A stretch of DNA of 52,847 nt, from positions 1 to 52,847 of the forward strand of contig JAIOZL010000036.1 in assembly GCA_021740645.1 (NCBI GenBank), read 5' to 3'. Both the position numbers and the translations under genes were made by a program. Source of the stretch: Bacteroidales bacterium (GTDB taxonomy: Bacteria > Bacteroidota > Bacteroidia > Bacteroidales > JAADJA01). A model generated the notes under the pieces. It was not told the DNA's origin. It worked only from the letters and a program-made list of their open reading frames with translations, and ran no database searches. This document shows positions 19,591-27,443 of the stretch, in pieces (the first letter of the stretch is position 1; each line of letters opens with the position of its first letter).

Positions 19591-19875
19591 TTCATAGCCA
19601 ACTCTTAAGAATCCTGATTGAAATACATCCACAAATTCTATTTTACTTACTAAGCTAAGATATAATTAGTTTCTGTTTCACCCAAAAGTACAATATTTTT
19701 ACTATTACCCTACTTAAATCTTTTTCCTGTAATCGTCACCAAAGTTCCTTTCCTGCGACCGAGAATGGATTTACGGAATAATTATCAATGAATATACGAC
19801 TAAAAATTATTTCGCATTATTTTAAAAAAGAAAACTAAAAAGCATCTTAATAATCATTGTTTTCATGGCATTTGA

Positions 19876-21138
19876 TTACATTATTCTTTTGCCATTATTT
19901 TGCAATAATTTTTCAAAGTATTCACCTACAAAGCTTTTTGTCCCATCAGGACGGATTAGCCAAAAACCTCGCATTTCCTCGGTAGTCCTTTTTTCCATTA
20001 CACTTCTGAGGCTCTCTTCCTTGGGTTCATTACAATACAATTCCCATTGAATCATGTACGGAATATCCAGTGCAAGGCAAACGCCCATATAGGCATCCCA
20101 GCGATCAACAACCGTTTTCTTTTCAGTTAGTCCTTCGTATCGCTGTTCAGGAATTCCTATTTCTCCGAGGAAAACAACTTTTTTGCCATGCATGTAATCG
20201 GTCGGTCTTATGTTTTCATATATATACATAATTCCTTTATATAATTTCAGGCCGGTTTCATCTAGTCCATCATAGCACGACCATGAAACCATATCAGTTT
20301 CAACCCTAGGTAAAACATAGTTGATAATTCCTGGTATTCCTTCCATGCTATCCATCACCTTATTGGCTTCAATGGCATGGTAGACTTTACACTTACTGTT
20401 TTTTACTTCAGCACGAGCTCTTGACACACCCGACTGACGGGCTGTGAACCACTTAACCATAGCATCGACCCGTTGTAATGAATCATTTGGTACTGGAACG
20501 GTATACCTGTCACCATCTACAGCATTTACCAACTGTCCTGCACTTCTTGACCAACGGGAATGAATACCGTTTCCACCTCGCATAAGCCAGTCCCCTTCCC
20601 AGTTATGCAGAATAAATGTTAAATCCCTGTCTTTGTATTCCTCCAACAAATATTTTGTCAACTCATATATTTCCTTTTCTTCCACCTGCACTGTTTCATC
20701 AGTAGTTCTTAAACCAGCTCCACCAACGCTTAATGCAATCGTGGAAAATGGCATTTCGAAACAAGTTTTATAATAGGGATGTTGTGCCAATTCCTTTAAG
20801 CTAAGACGGTCTTTTATATCCCATTCAGAATTAAAATGATAGAATCGGTTCTGCGGATTTTTTTGGAACCACAGTTTGATTACCCCATAGCCCATTTCAT
20901 TTACCTTTTTACATCCTTCTATAAGAAAAGGTTCGTCGGTGAAATAATACTTCCCTGAAACATGAGTGGTTCCGAGACGATGTTTTATATCATTTGGGAT
21001 TTTTGCACCCTTTAATGGCCGGGAATTATCAATGAGTTCAATGATTTGTTGATCTGACAATTTCTGTGTAGAATTTACCTGACATGATGAACTGCAGGAA
21101 ATAAATATCATCAATAATGATATAATGCTATTTTTCAT
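19876..21138 (-). CDS. P3: putative (beta/alpha)8 glycosidase of unassigned family, lipoprotein
   Basis: I start at 21138 (420 residues), not at the longer ATG at 21180. The later Met gives a clean lipoprotein signal (Cys15 or Cys19) and sits 5 bases after the sulfatase stop, while the longer form would overlap it. It is the most divergent P member but keeps LGTTHVSGKYYFTDEP, HNWEGDW (Glu181), the IEAN pair (Glu257), VSWSCYD, the LGEIGIP block (Glu326), QWELYCNE (Glu366, Glu371) and GFWLI. Conservation of exactly the acidic blocks while the rest drifts supports them as catalytic. It is the last gene of the GH130-symporter-sulfatase operon. A new activity on a related linkage is plausible. Confidence 0.72.
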   Translation of the reverse strand: MKNSIISLLMIFISCSSSCQVNSTQKLSDQQIIELIDNSRPLKGAKIPNDIKHRLGTTHVSGKYYFTDEPFLIEGCKKVNEMGYGVIKLWFQKNPQNRFYHFNSEWDIKDRLSLKELAQHPYYKTCFEMPFSTIALSVGGAGLRTTDETVQVEEKEIYELTKYLLEEYKDRDLTFILHNWEGDWLMRGGNGIHSRWSRSAGQLVNAVDGDRYTVPVPNDSLQRVDAMVKWFTARQSGVSRARAEVKNSKCKVYHAIEANKVMDSMEGIPGIINYVLPRVETDMVSWSCYDGLDETGLKLYKGIMYIYENIRPTDYMHGKKVVFLGEIGIPEQRYEGLTEKKTVVDRWDAYMGVCLALDIPYMIQWELYCNEPKEESLRSVMEKRTTEEMRGFWLIRPDGTKSFVGEYFEKLLQNNGKRIM

Positions 21139-21143
21139 GAATG

Positions 21144-22625
21144 TTAGTTCGGATTTTGTATTACTTGTCTTAACCACCAATCCCGATCAGGGTTGTATTC
21201 GTACTCTTTTTTTAATTCAATTAACTGCTCACGTAGTTTTTTCTCTACCTCAGAGTATTTAAGGTCTGAAATCAGGTTATTCATCTCTCCGGGATCTTGC
21301 TTCAAATCATACAATTCATCTATATCACCCTCAATAAAGTTATCAACCAGTTTAAAACTGTCAGTTATAACGGCCAACATATCAGGTCCTGCATAGGGAT
21401 AGGCATCATCAACATAGTATTCAAAAAGTATTGATTTGCGCCAGTTTTCGTCTTTTTGTTCCATTAAGTCAAGCATTGATTTACCTTGCATGTATTCAGG
21501 CACTTCTACTCCTGCCATTTCCAGTATTGTAGGAGCCAAATCGATATTCATGCAAAGTGCATCAATTTCAGATCCCTGTTCTATTTTCTGAGGATAGCGA
21601 ATAATCATAGGAATGCGCATTGATGATTCATATGCGATCCGTTTGTCGTGGTAGGTATGTTCGCCCATAAAATATCCATTATCACTACTGAAAATCACCA
21701 CTGTATTTTCCAATTCACCTTCCTCCTTAAGCGTTGTCAGTACTTTACCCAAAGATTCGTCAACGGCTAAAAGGCATTCTAACATATTCATGAATTTTTC
21801 TTCTTTAATGGGCCAATTCTGTTCGTCTAGTTCATTTGGTATTGGTAAATGTTCCCTCCAGTTTTTTCCGATGGCTTTTCTTCGTTGCCACTCAGGTTTA
21901 CCTAAAAAAGTTTCTTTGTGCATACCATGGGGCGGTTCGGGAAGATTTTCGCTGGCATATAAACCCTCATGTCTGGGAGCAGGTGTATGCGGCTCGTGAA
22001 TGGCCTTGTGCCATAAACACAGGCTAAAAGATTTGCTTTTATCGCGCTTATCCCTAAGCCAGTCAATGGCTTTTTCTGTAAGTATATCCGTCATGTAGCC
22101 TATTTCCTGGTATTCACTGCCATTATCATTTACCATGGGATCAAAAAAATCACCTTGCCCTATAAAACTGTACCAGTAATCGTACCCGGGGCGTATATGT
22201 TTTTCCCCCTTAAAATGAGCCATATGGATTTTCCCAATAAAAGCCGTTTCATATCCGGCATTATGGAGATGTGAGTTATAAGACGGGTAGCTGTTCCAAT
22301 CGGGATCCACTTTAGGATTGTTTTGATTAACTCCATGAATGTGTGGAAATGTGCCTGTGAGAAAACTGGCACGAGATGGAGAACAAATTGATTGCGTGAC
22401 AAAATAGTTTGTAAAATTCACACCTTCCATAGCAAGTTTATCCATATTAGGCGTTTTCAGAAATGGATAACGATCATAAATACCTAAAGCATCATAGGGC
22501 TGGTCATCAGTTAGGATAAACAGAAAATTAGGTTGTTTCCTGACCGTTTCTTTTTTTTGACTTTGCGGGCATGCAGTTAAAGCCATCGCAGGTAAAGCAA
22601 CTAAGAATACTCTATTAAGTTTCAT
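21144..22625 (-). CDS. S1-family sulfatase lipoprotein
   Basis: 493 residues. Lipobox LTAC ends at Cys19. ILTDDQPYDALG lies at about 37-48 and the formylglycine motif CSPSR at 81-85, so Cys81 is the residue to be oxidised. GKIHMAHF and FSSDNGYFMGEH follow, the latter resembling iduronate-2-sulfatase and choline-sulfatase-like subfamilies. It is clearly different from the other PUL sulfatase, so a second sulfate position or sugar is likely. The gene follows the symporter by 25 bases and precedes P3 by 5. Location is the periplasm or outer membrane. The substrate is not readable. Confidence 0.93.
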   Translation of the reverse strand: MKLNRVFLVALPAMALTACPQSQKKETVRKQPNFLFILTDDQPYDALGIYDRYPFLKTPNMDKLAMEGVNFTNYFVTQSICSPSRASFLTGTFPHIHGVNQNNPKVDPDWNSYPSYNSHLHNAGYETAFIGKIHMAHFKGEKHIRPGYDYWYSFIGQGDFFDPMVNDNGSEYQEIGYMTDILTEKAIDWLRDKRDKSKSFSLCLWHKAIHEPHTPAPRHEGLYASENLPEPPHGMHKETFLGKPEWQRRKAIGKNWREHLPIPNELDEQNWPIKEEKFMNMLECLLAVDESLGKVLTTLKEEGELENTVVIFSSDNGYFMGEHTYHDKRIAYESSMRIPMIIRYPQKIEQGSEIDALCMNIDLAPTILEMAGVEVPEYMQGKSMLDLMEQKDENWRKSILFEYYVDDAYPYAGPDMLAVITDSFKLVDNFIEGDIDELYDLKQDPGEMNNLISDLKYSEVEKKLREQLIELKKEYEYNPDRDWWLRQVIQNPN

Positions 22626-22650
22626 TTTAATTATTTTTACGCAAATGTTA

Positions 22651-24279
22651 CTACCAAAATAGAATTAGCACAATAAAACAGATAATTAGTAAAACAAAAG
22701 ACCAAAACCTATAGCTTTTAAGAAATGACTCCTGACGTAATTGAATTGTTTCCTTTTTAAATTCATCAATTGACCAGGTGTATCCTTCAACCTTGTTTTT
22801 TTCTGGCTTCTCTGTTAAAATACTCACAATAGCAATAATTGCAATACTCCATCCAAAATAAATCGGGACTGTCAACAGAAAGTGCATGTCCCCGAATAAT
22901 GAGGTCCCGGTATTTATCTTGAATAATAAATTAACAATTCCAAGCAATATACCGGCAATTAAACCTGTAAATGCACCCTTGGCATTGGCTCTCTTCCAAA
23001 AAATCCCAATGATAAATGCAGCAACAATGGGAGGGGCCATCATAGAAAGCATCTCCTGGTAATATTTTAATAGAGTCCCAAAACGGCTACCAATCTGTGG
23101 AGCCCATAATACTGCGATAATTAATACAAATATAGAAGCGATGCGGCCCACGGCAACCCTCCTTTTCGAGGAACTTTCTGGTGACCATTTGGTATAAAAA
23201 TCCATCGTAAACAGGGTAGCAACAGAATTAAGCAAACCGCTCAATGATGATGTTAGTGCCGCCACCATGGCAGCCATCATAAAACCAATCAACGCATTTG
23301 GCAATAGTTTCATTATCATAATGGGATAAACCATATCGGGCTTGGGCAATTCCGGGAACAATTTAACTGACATCACACCCGGAATGATAATAATAAATAA
23401 AGTAATCACGGTGAGAAAGCCAACGAGCAATACCCCTTTTCGTCCTTCATCAACTGATTTTGCAGTAAGTACACGTTGTACTAATTGTTGGTTATTGCCC
23501 CAAAAAAATAAACCTAGAATTGGGATTCCAACAATCATTCCCAGCCAGGGAACTGATGGATCATCTGAAGGACGAACAAGCTTCATCATAATATCACCAC
23601 TTCTCATTAATTCTTTTACATATTCAGCGCCTCCATTTTTTGAGGCAAAAATTGTTAATACTACAGCTCCCACTAACAAAAATATGCCTTGCATCAAATC
23701 GATGCGAATAGCTGCAGAAAGTCCTCCCGGGATAGTATAAGCAGCCACAATAACAGCGAATATTGCTGCTAACATGATTAATGATGCTTCAGGAAATATT
23801 AATTTCATAACCATTGCTGCAGCATATAGCGATCCTGCTGCATCTAAAAAAATGTTAACTATAATAGTGACCGCTGAAAAATAGTAACGGGAATGTACAC
23901 TGAACCTTCGCTCTAAAAATTCAGGAATGGTGTAAATCCTGGATTTAATATACAAGGGCAATAGGAACCATGCAAAAAACACCATTACAAAAACAGATAT
24001 CAAATTATAGTTAAATACTGCTATTCCAGTGCTATAGGCATCTCCGGCCTGACCAATCAATGTTGAGCTGGATATGCTTGCCGCAAATAGGGAAAAACCT
24101 ATTACACCCCAGGTCATGCTTCTCCCTGCCAGAAAATAAGAGTTGGTATCTTTACTCTTACCGTATCTTATCCCAAGAAGAACAATGATAATAAAATATA
24201 CAAATATGATAATAATATCGACCCATGAAAGACCTATGACCCATTCAGGACCACTGCTCCAAAAACTTAAATTCTCCAT
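22651..24279 (-). CDS. Sodium:solute symporter (SSS/SLC5, SGLT-like)
   Basis: 542 residues with about 14 hydrophobic segments. SSS hallmarks are the GRYSMT-like FLAGRSMTWGVIGFSLFAASISSST block near 50-73, the YTIPGGLSAAIRIDLMQG region and WGNNQQLVQRVLTAKS. It transports a small sugar or similar solute across the inner membrane with sodium. It is co-transcribed with GH130 (52 bases upstream) and a sulfatase (25 bases downstream), which makes a mono- or disaccharide released by the PUL the likely cargo. This also agrees with GH130 lacking a signal peptide and acting in the cytoplasm. Confidence 0.93.
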   Translation of the reverse strand: MENLSFWSSGPEWVIGLSWVDIIIIFVYFIIIVLLGIRYGKSKDTNSYFLAGRSMTWGVIGFSLFAASISSSTLIGQAGDAYSTGIAVFNYNLISVFVMVFFAWFLLPLYIKSRIYTIPEFLERRFSVHSRYYFSAVTIIVNIFLDAAGSLYAAAMVMKLIFPEASLIMLAAIFAVIVAAYTIPGGLSAAIRIDLMQGIFLLVGAVVLTIFASKNGGAEYVKELMRSGDIMMKLVRPSDDPSVPWLGMIVGIPILGLFFWGNNQQLVQRVLTAKSVDEGRKGVLLVGFLTVITLFIIIIPGVMSVKLFPELPKPDMVYPIMIMKLLPNALIGFMMAAMVAALTSSLSGLLNSVATLFTMDFYTKWSPESSSKRRVAVGRIASIFVLIIAVLWAPQIGSRFGTLLKYYQEMLSMMAPPIVAAFIIGIFWKRANAKGAFTGLIAGILLGIVNLLFKINTGTSLFGDMHFLLTVPIYFGWSIAIIAIVSILTEKPEKNKVEGYTWSIDEFKKETIQLRQESFLKSYRFWSFVLLIICFIVLILFW

Positions 24280-24331
24280 TTCTGTTTTTTATAAAGAAAA
24301 GCTTGTTGTCATATTTTAAATCAGCCTATTT

Positions 24332-25345
24332 TTATTGGCCCAAAATGAAATCAATTAAAACATTTACATTACAAGTAGCTAATCCAATATATTTGTCAGC
24401 ACCACCATAGTAAACATATAGGGTATCATCCACAATAATATTTCCGGTTGGGAACACGCAGCCTTTGTAGAATCCTTCGATTTCATAGTCGAATTCAGGC
24501 TCCATTATAAAATCCTTTGTTCGTCCGATTACAATAGAAGGATCATCCAGATCGAGCATTAAGGCTCCAACACGATAATAACCCTTTCCACCGTTCTCAA
24601 CTCCGTGATAGAGAACCAGCCAGCCTTTATCCGTTTTTAAGGGAGGAGTGCTGCCTCCGATTTTTTCTTCCCAGGTTCCTTTTATACCTGATATCAGCAG
24701 TTTACTTGGCTCATTCCAAACCAGCAGATCGTTGCTGTACCGTATCCATATGGCCGGTTGTTCTGTTCCATATTTTTCACCTTTCCATTCCTTGGGACGA
24801 TGCAACATGGCATATTTGCCATTGATTTTACCGGGAAAAAGTATTACATCACGATCATCGAGATTTGACTGGGTGATACGTCCTAATTTTATCCAGTCTT
24901 TGAAATCTTTTGTTATTGCCAGGGCTGAATTTGCAATATTATTAGTAACAAACAGAGGGGCATTATCTCCATAGTCCTTTGTCAATACCACATCATGTTC
25001 AAATTTCCAATACTGACCCGGGGGGAATGGCCTGAACGCATAGGTAACATAGTAATAGTCGTCAAACTTAACGATCCGGGGATCTTCTATACACCCGGAA
25101 TCCGGTCCTTCGCTGCTTGGTTCAAGTACCGGCTTTTCATTAGTTCTTTTAAAATTATATCCATCATTGCTAATTGCCAATCCAATTCTGATGACATGGT
25201 TCTCATCATCACCTGCCGCCCTGTAAAGCATGTAGAATTTATCATTGTCATAATACACACCAGGGTTGCATACAGCTAAATTTTCCCAGGCATTTTTAGA
25301 ATTTGGACTTAAGATGGGATTACCCACAAACTTTTGTAGTATCAT
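24332..25345 (-). CDS. GH130 beta-mannoside phosphorylase or beta-mannosidase
   Basis: 337 residues, no signal peptide, so cytoplasmic. The five-bladed propeller of GH130 is evident: FVGNPILSP at the start, NPGVYYDNDKFYMLYRAAG, the catalytic IEDPRI with Asp88, LHRPKEW, and GVFPTG-like GCVFPTGN near the end. GH130 enzymes cleave beta-mannosides, most by phosphorolysis giving mannose 1-phosphate. Arg and His near LHRP favour a phosphorylase, but a hydrolytic subfamily cannot be excluded. It is the first gene of a four-gene operon with the symporter, a sulfatase and P3. It suggests mannose beta-linkages in the target glycan. Confidence 0.9.
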   Translation of the reverse strand: MILQKFVGNPILSPNSKNAWENLAVCNPGVYYDNDKFYMLYRAAGDDENHVIRIGLAISNDGYNFKRTNEKPVLEPSSEGPDSGCIEDPRIVKFDDYYYVTYAFRPFPPGQYWKFEHDVVLTKDYGDNAPLFVTNNIANSALAITKDFKDWIKLGRITQSNLDDRDVILFPGKINGKYAMLHRPKEWKGEKYGTEQPAIWIRYSNDLLVWNEPSKLLISGIKGTWEEKIGGSTPPLKTDKGWLVLYHGVENGGKGYYRVGALMLDLDDPSIVIGRTKDFIMEPEFDYEIEGFYKGCVFPTGNIIVDDTLYVYYGGADKYIGLATCNVNVLIDFILGQ

Positions 25346-25382
25346 TTTCTGATTAATAATATTTTATTAAATGATTATCAAT

Positions 25383-25390
25383 CAAAAATA
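25383..25390 (-). promoter_or_regulatory. Candidate -7 box of the GH130 operon
   Basis: The minus strand reads TATTTTTG, a match to the Bacteroidota TAnnTTTG -7 element, 38 bases before the GH130 start. A TTTG lies upstream at 25406-25409 but with short spacing (15), so the -33 element is uncertain. Confidence 0.4.
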
Positions 25391-25412
25391 GTTGTAGAAA
25401 AGAAGCAAAGGG

Positions 25413-25449
25413 TTTGAATATTGGTCAATTAATTTGAAATGGTGGTCAA
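25413..25449 (-). promoter_or_regulatory. Tandem direct repeat, candidate HTCS operator
   Basis: Two units share TTTGAA followed by TGGTCAA on the plus strand: TTTGAATATTGGTCAA at 25413-25428 and TTTGAAATGGTGGTCAA at 25433-25449. The TGGTCAA cores are exactly 21 bases apart, two helix turns, immediately upstream of the candidate -7 box. Paired direct repeats at this position are what an AraC-type activator such as the HTCS would use. No second copy was found upstream of P2-SusC. Confidence 0.4.
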
Positions 25450-25784
25450 ATAAACAATAAGCCTTTTTGCACGGCTGTATTTATAAACACCAGTACCAAA
25501 CAATACAATCATAATTGTTAGAGAAAGCATATTGATTTATATAGTGCGTGGGGAACGTTTAAATCATACTAATAATCCTTTTCATCATTAGTCATTTATA
25601 GTAGGATTCTTTTTGTCGCCTACCTTTTTAAGGATGATTGAGATGTGTTTCGTGTCAGCAATATTCGAAAAGTACCCTATTAACTAAGTTTATCAATATT
25701 TCAGAGATTAGTGAAAATGTGCCGATTAAGAATCAACTAATCTGGCTCAATCCGAATTGCTTAAAGTAGCTTCATTTTCTGTAA
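25450..25784. other. Spacer upstream of the PUL, nothing recognised
   Basis: About 330 A+T-rich bases between the GH130 promoter region and repeat R2. No coding frame with recognisable similarity apart from the R2 peptide tail ending at 25747 on the minus strand. Confidence 0.4.
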
Positions 25785-25915
25785 GAAATTCAACCACTTC
25801 CGCTGAACCTTTAATCAAATCGAAGTTAGATATTTGGCTTCGCGGAGCTAAAGATTCATCTATCCCTGCTACTAAGAAGGACACCTCACCATTTTTGGTG
25901 GGGTGTTTTTATTGC
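25785..25915 (-). repeat. Dispersed repeat copy R2 with stem-loop
   Basis: The minus strand has an open frame (about 25905 to 25747) reading KNGEVSFLVAGIDESLAP, then ISNFDLIKGSAEVVEFL and a short acidic tail before TGA. The hairpin at about 25890-25915 has the same layout as R1 and R3, but two stem pairs have changed on both arms, preserving pairing. It directly abuts the stop codon of the ATPase at 25919. The distal TTTGACCCC block of R1 and R3 is missing. Confidence 0.75.
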
Positions 25916-25918
25916 TAT

Positions 25919-27073
25919 TTAAACATTAGCCACTTCGGCCCAACCTATATTCATTATTCCATCCTCCAGTTCTTGATTTTCAGTGCTCTGATTGATTAGC
26001 ATTCCTCCTTCAATTCTATACAATCTCTGAAACCATTTCAGGTTCTTAAGATCAGAACTTTTATACTTCGCTGATGATTTTATTTCAACCGGAATCAGAT
26101 TGCCATCTTTCTCCAAAACCAGATCAACTTCATTTCCGGTACTGTCCCGCAGATAATACAGTTCACCATTTTGGTTTTTATTGAAGCGGTTTTTCTTTAT
26201 TTCCGAAATGACCAGGTTTTCAAATATTGCACCATACATATTGCTGTTTTTTATAGCTGTTTCGCTGTTCAGTCCTAATATATTGCACAGCAAACCAACA
26301 TCGTAAAAATATAGTTTTGGTGATTTGATAATACGTTTATTGAAACTGTTATAATATGGTTGCAAACGATAAACAATGTAACTGCTCTCAAGAACACTAA
26401 TCCATGCACTTATGGTCTTGTTATCCACACCTGTTTCATTCGCGAGGTTATTTACGTTTAATATTTGCCCTGACCTTGCTGCTGCCAGTTTTACAAATTT
26501 TGAGAACAGGTTCAGGTTTTCAATATTCCTGATCATTCGTACATCGCGTTCAATATAGGTTTTCAGATAATTAGGCAACCATCTTTCTGCGGATGACTGT
26601 TTGGTAATTATTGAAGGATAAAAACCATTCATCATATAAAAAACGGGGCTTTTTGTATTTCCCCAGTGTTCTTGTAATTCAAGTAAACTCAATGGAAGCA
26701 ATTCAATATAAGCTGCCCTCCCGGCGAGTGATTGTGAAATGCTTTGCTGTAGCAAGAAATTATTGCTGCCCGAAATTACATACTGATTGTTCCTCCCAAC
26801 CTTGTCAACCTGAGTCTGCAAATAGTTAAAAAGTCCGGGAACACGCTGTATCTCATCAAAAACCGCTCCATCTTTGTATTTATTAATGAAACTTCGCGGA
26901 GAGGATTCTGCCTCTTCCATGATATCTAAATCTTCAAAAGAAACATAGGGTTTGTTTTTAAAAACATGCTTGCATAATGTTGTTTTACCTGACTGACGGG
27001 GTCCTGTAATTGCAACAATCTTAAATTCCCGGGCCGTTATTTCCGCTTCCTCAAATAGCAAACGCTTTATCAT
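25919..27073 (-). CDS. AAA_14/DUF4143 ATPase
   Basis: 384 residues from the Met at 27073. An earlier ATG at 27148 would translate through a direct-repeat region and adds only a low-complexity leader. Walker A GPRQSGKTT is at 24-32 and Walker B VFDEIQ at 71-76. A winged-helix-like middle follows, then a DUF4143 tail with GNEVDLVL and PVEIKSS, a PD-(D/E)xK nuclease-like signature. Families of this type are widespread, often in variable genome regions, and their role is unknown (toxin, defence or plasmid-like functions have been suggested). It is bounded by R2 and R3 and preceded by tandem 36-bp repeats. It is unrelated to PUL function. Confidence 0.88.
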   Translation of the reverse strand: MIKRLLFEEAEITAREFKIVAITGPRQSGKTTLCKHVFKNKPYVSFEDLDIMEEAESSPRSFINKYKDGAVFDEIQRVPGLFNYLQTQVDKVGRNNQYVISGSNNFLLQQSISQSLAGRAAYIELLPLSLLELQEHWGNTKSPVFYMMNGFYPSIITKQSSAERWLPNYLKTYIERDVRMIRNIENLNLFSKFVKLAAARSGQILNVNNLANETGVDNKTISAWISVLESSYIVYRLQPYYNSFNKRIIKSPKLYFYDVGLLCNILGLNSETAIKNSNMYGAIFENLVISEIKKNRFNKNQNGELYYLRDSTGNEVDLVLEKDGNLIPVEIKSSAKYKSSDLKNLKWFQRLYRIEGGMLINQSTENQELEDGIMNIGWAEVANV

Positions 27074-27086
27074 GATTTCAAGTATT

Positions 27087-27158
27087 GATTCCAATAATTC
27101 AAAAATATGTAAAATTAGAATCGATTCCAAATATGCAAATATTTGCAAAATTGGAATT
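27087..27158 (-). repeat. Tandem 36-bp repeats, each an imperfect dyad, upstream of the ATPase
   Basis: Units begin GATTCCAA at 27087 and 27123, 36 bases apart, and end in ATTAGAATC or ATTGGAATT. The second unit is a good inverted repeat (TTCCAAATATGCAAAT against ATTTGCAAAATTGGAA, 27126-27157). The position 14-85 bases before the start suggests an operator for self-regulation, or iteron-like sites. Confidence 0.6.
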
Positions 27159-27242
27159 CACATAATAATGTTGATGAGAAAGACAGGAATTCCATACAGT
27201 GAAACGCAATCTGTGAAAAGTAAAATTTTAGAGGTTAATCTG

Positions 27243-27428
27243 AAAGAAAATGAATCACTTCCGCCAAATCTTTCAACAAATCCAGGTTAGATATTTCAAA
27301 CCTCTTGTCTACTAAAGAGGACTCCTCATCATTTTTGATGGGGTGTTTTTTATTTGACCCCTCTGAAACCCTCTTGAATTGCGACTTTGCGTGAAAAAGG
27401 GAATTCACTTTGGAGGCTAGATATGTCC
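27243..27428 (-). repeat. Dispersed repeat copy R3 with stem-loop
   Basis: This is the longest match to R1. The peptide tail reads ISNLDLLKDLAEVIHFL then SD and stop. The identical hairpin core GACTCCTCATC sits at about 27321-27331, with the right arm altered to GGGGTGT. The distal TTTGACCCCTCT block is followed by TTTGCG as in R1. The minus-strand frame is open from just after the upstream ATPase stop (27444) with no ATG. It separates the two ATPase genes. Confidence 0.75.
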
Positions 27429-27443
27429 TCTGGTTTTTTTCAC

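Noticed and set aside
21139..21180. Longer N terminus for P3 starting at 21180.
   Set aside because: It would overlap the sulfatase gene and bury the lipoprotein signal; the Met at 21138 fits both spacing and signal structure.
25757..25999. An 80-codon plus-strand frame across R2 and the end of the ATPase gene.
   Set aside because: It is the antisense of the repeat's peptide tail and of the ATPase C terminus; the minus-strand reading is the one conserved between copies.
27074..27148. Longer N terminus for the ATPase starting at 27148.
   Set aside because: The extra residues are encoded by tandem direct repeats that look regulatory, and the family normally begins close to the Met at 27073.
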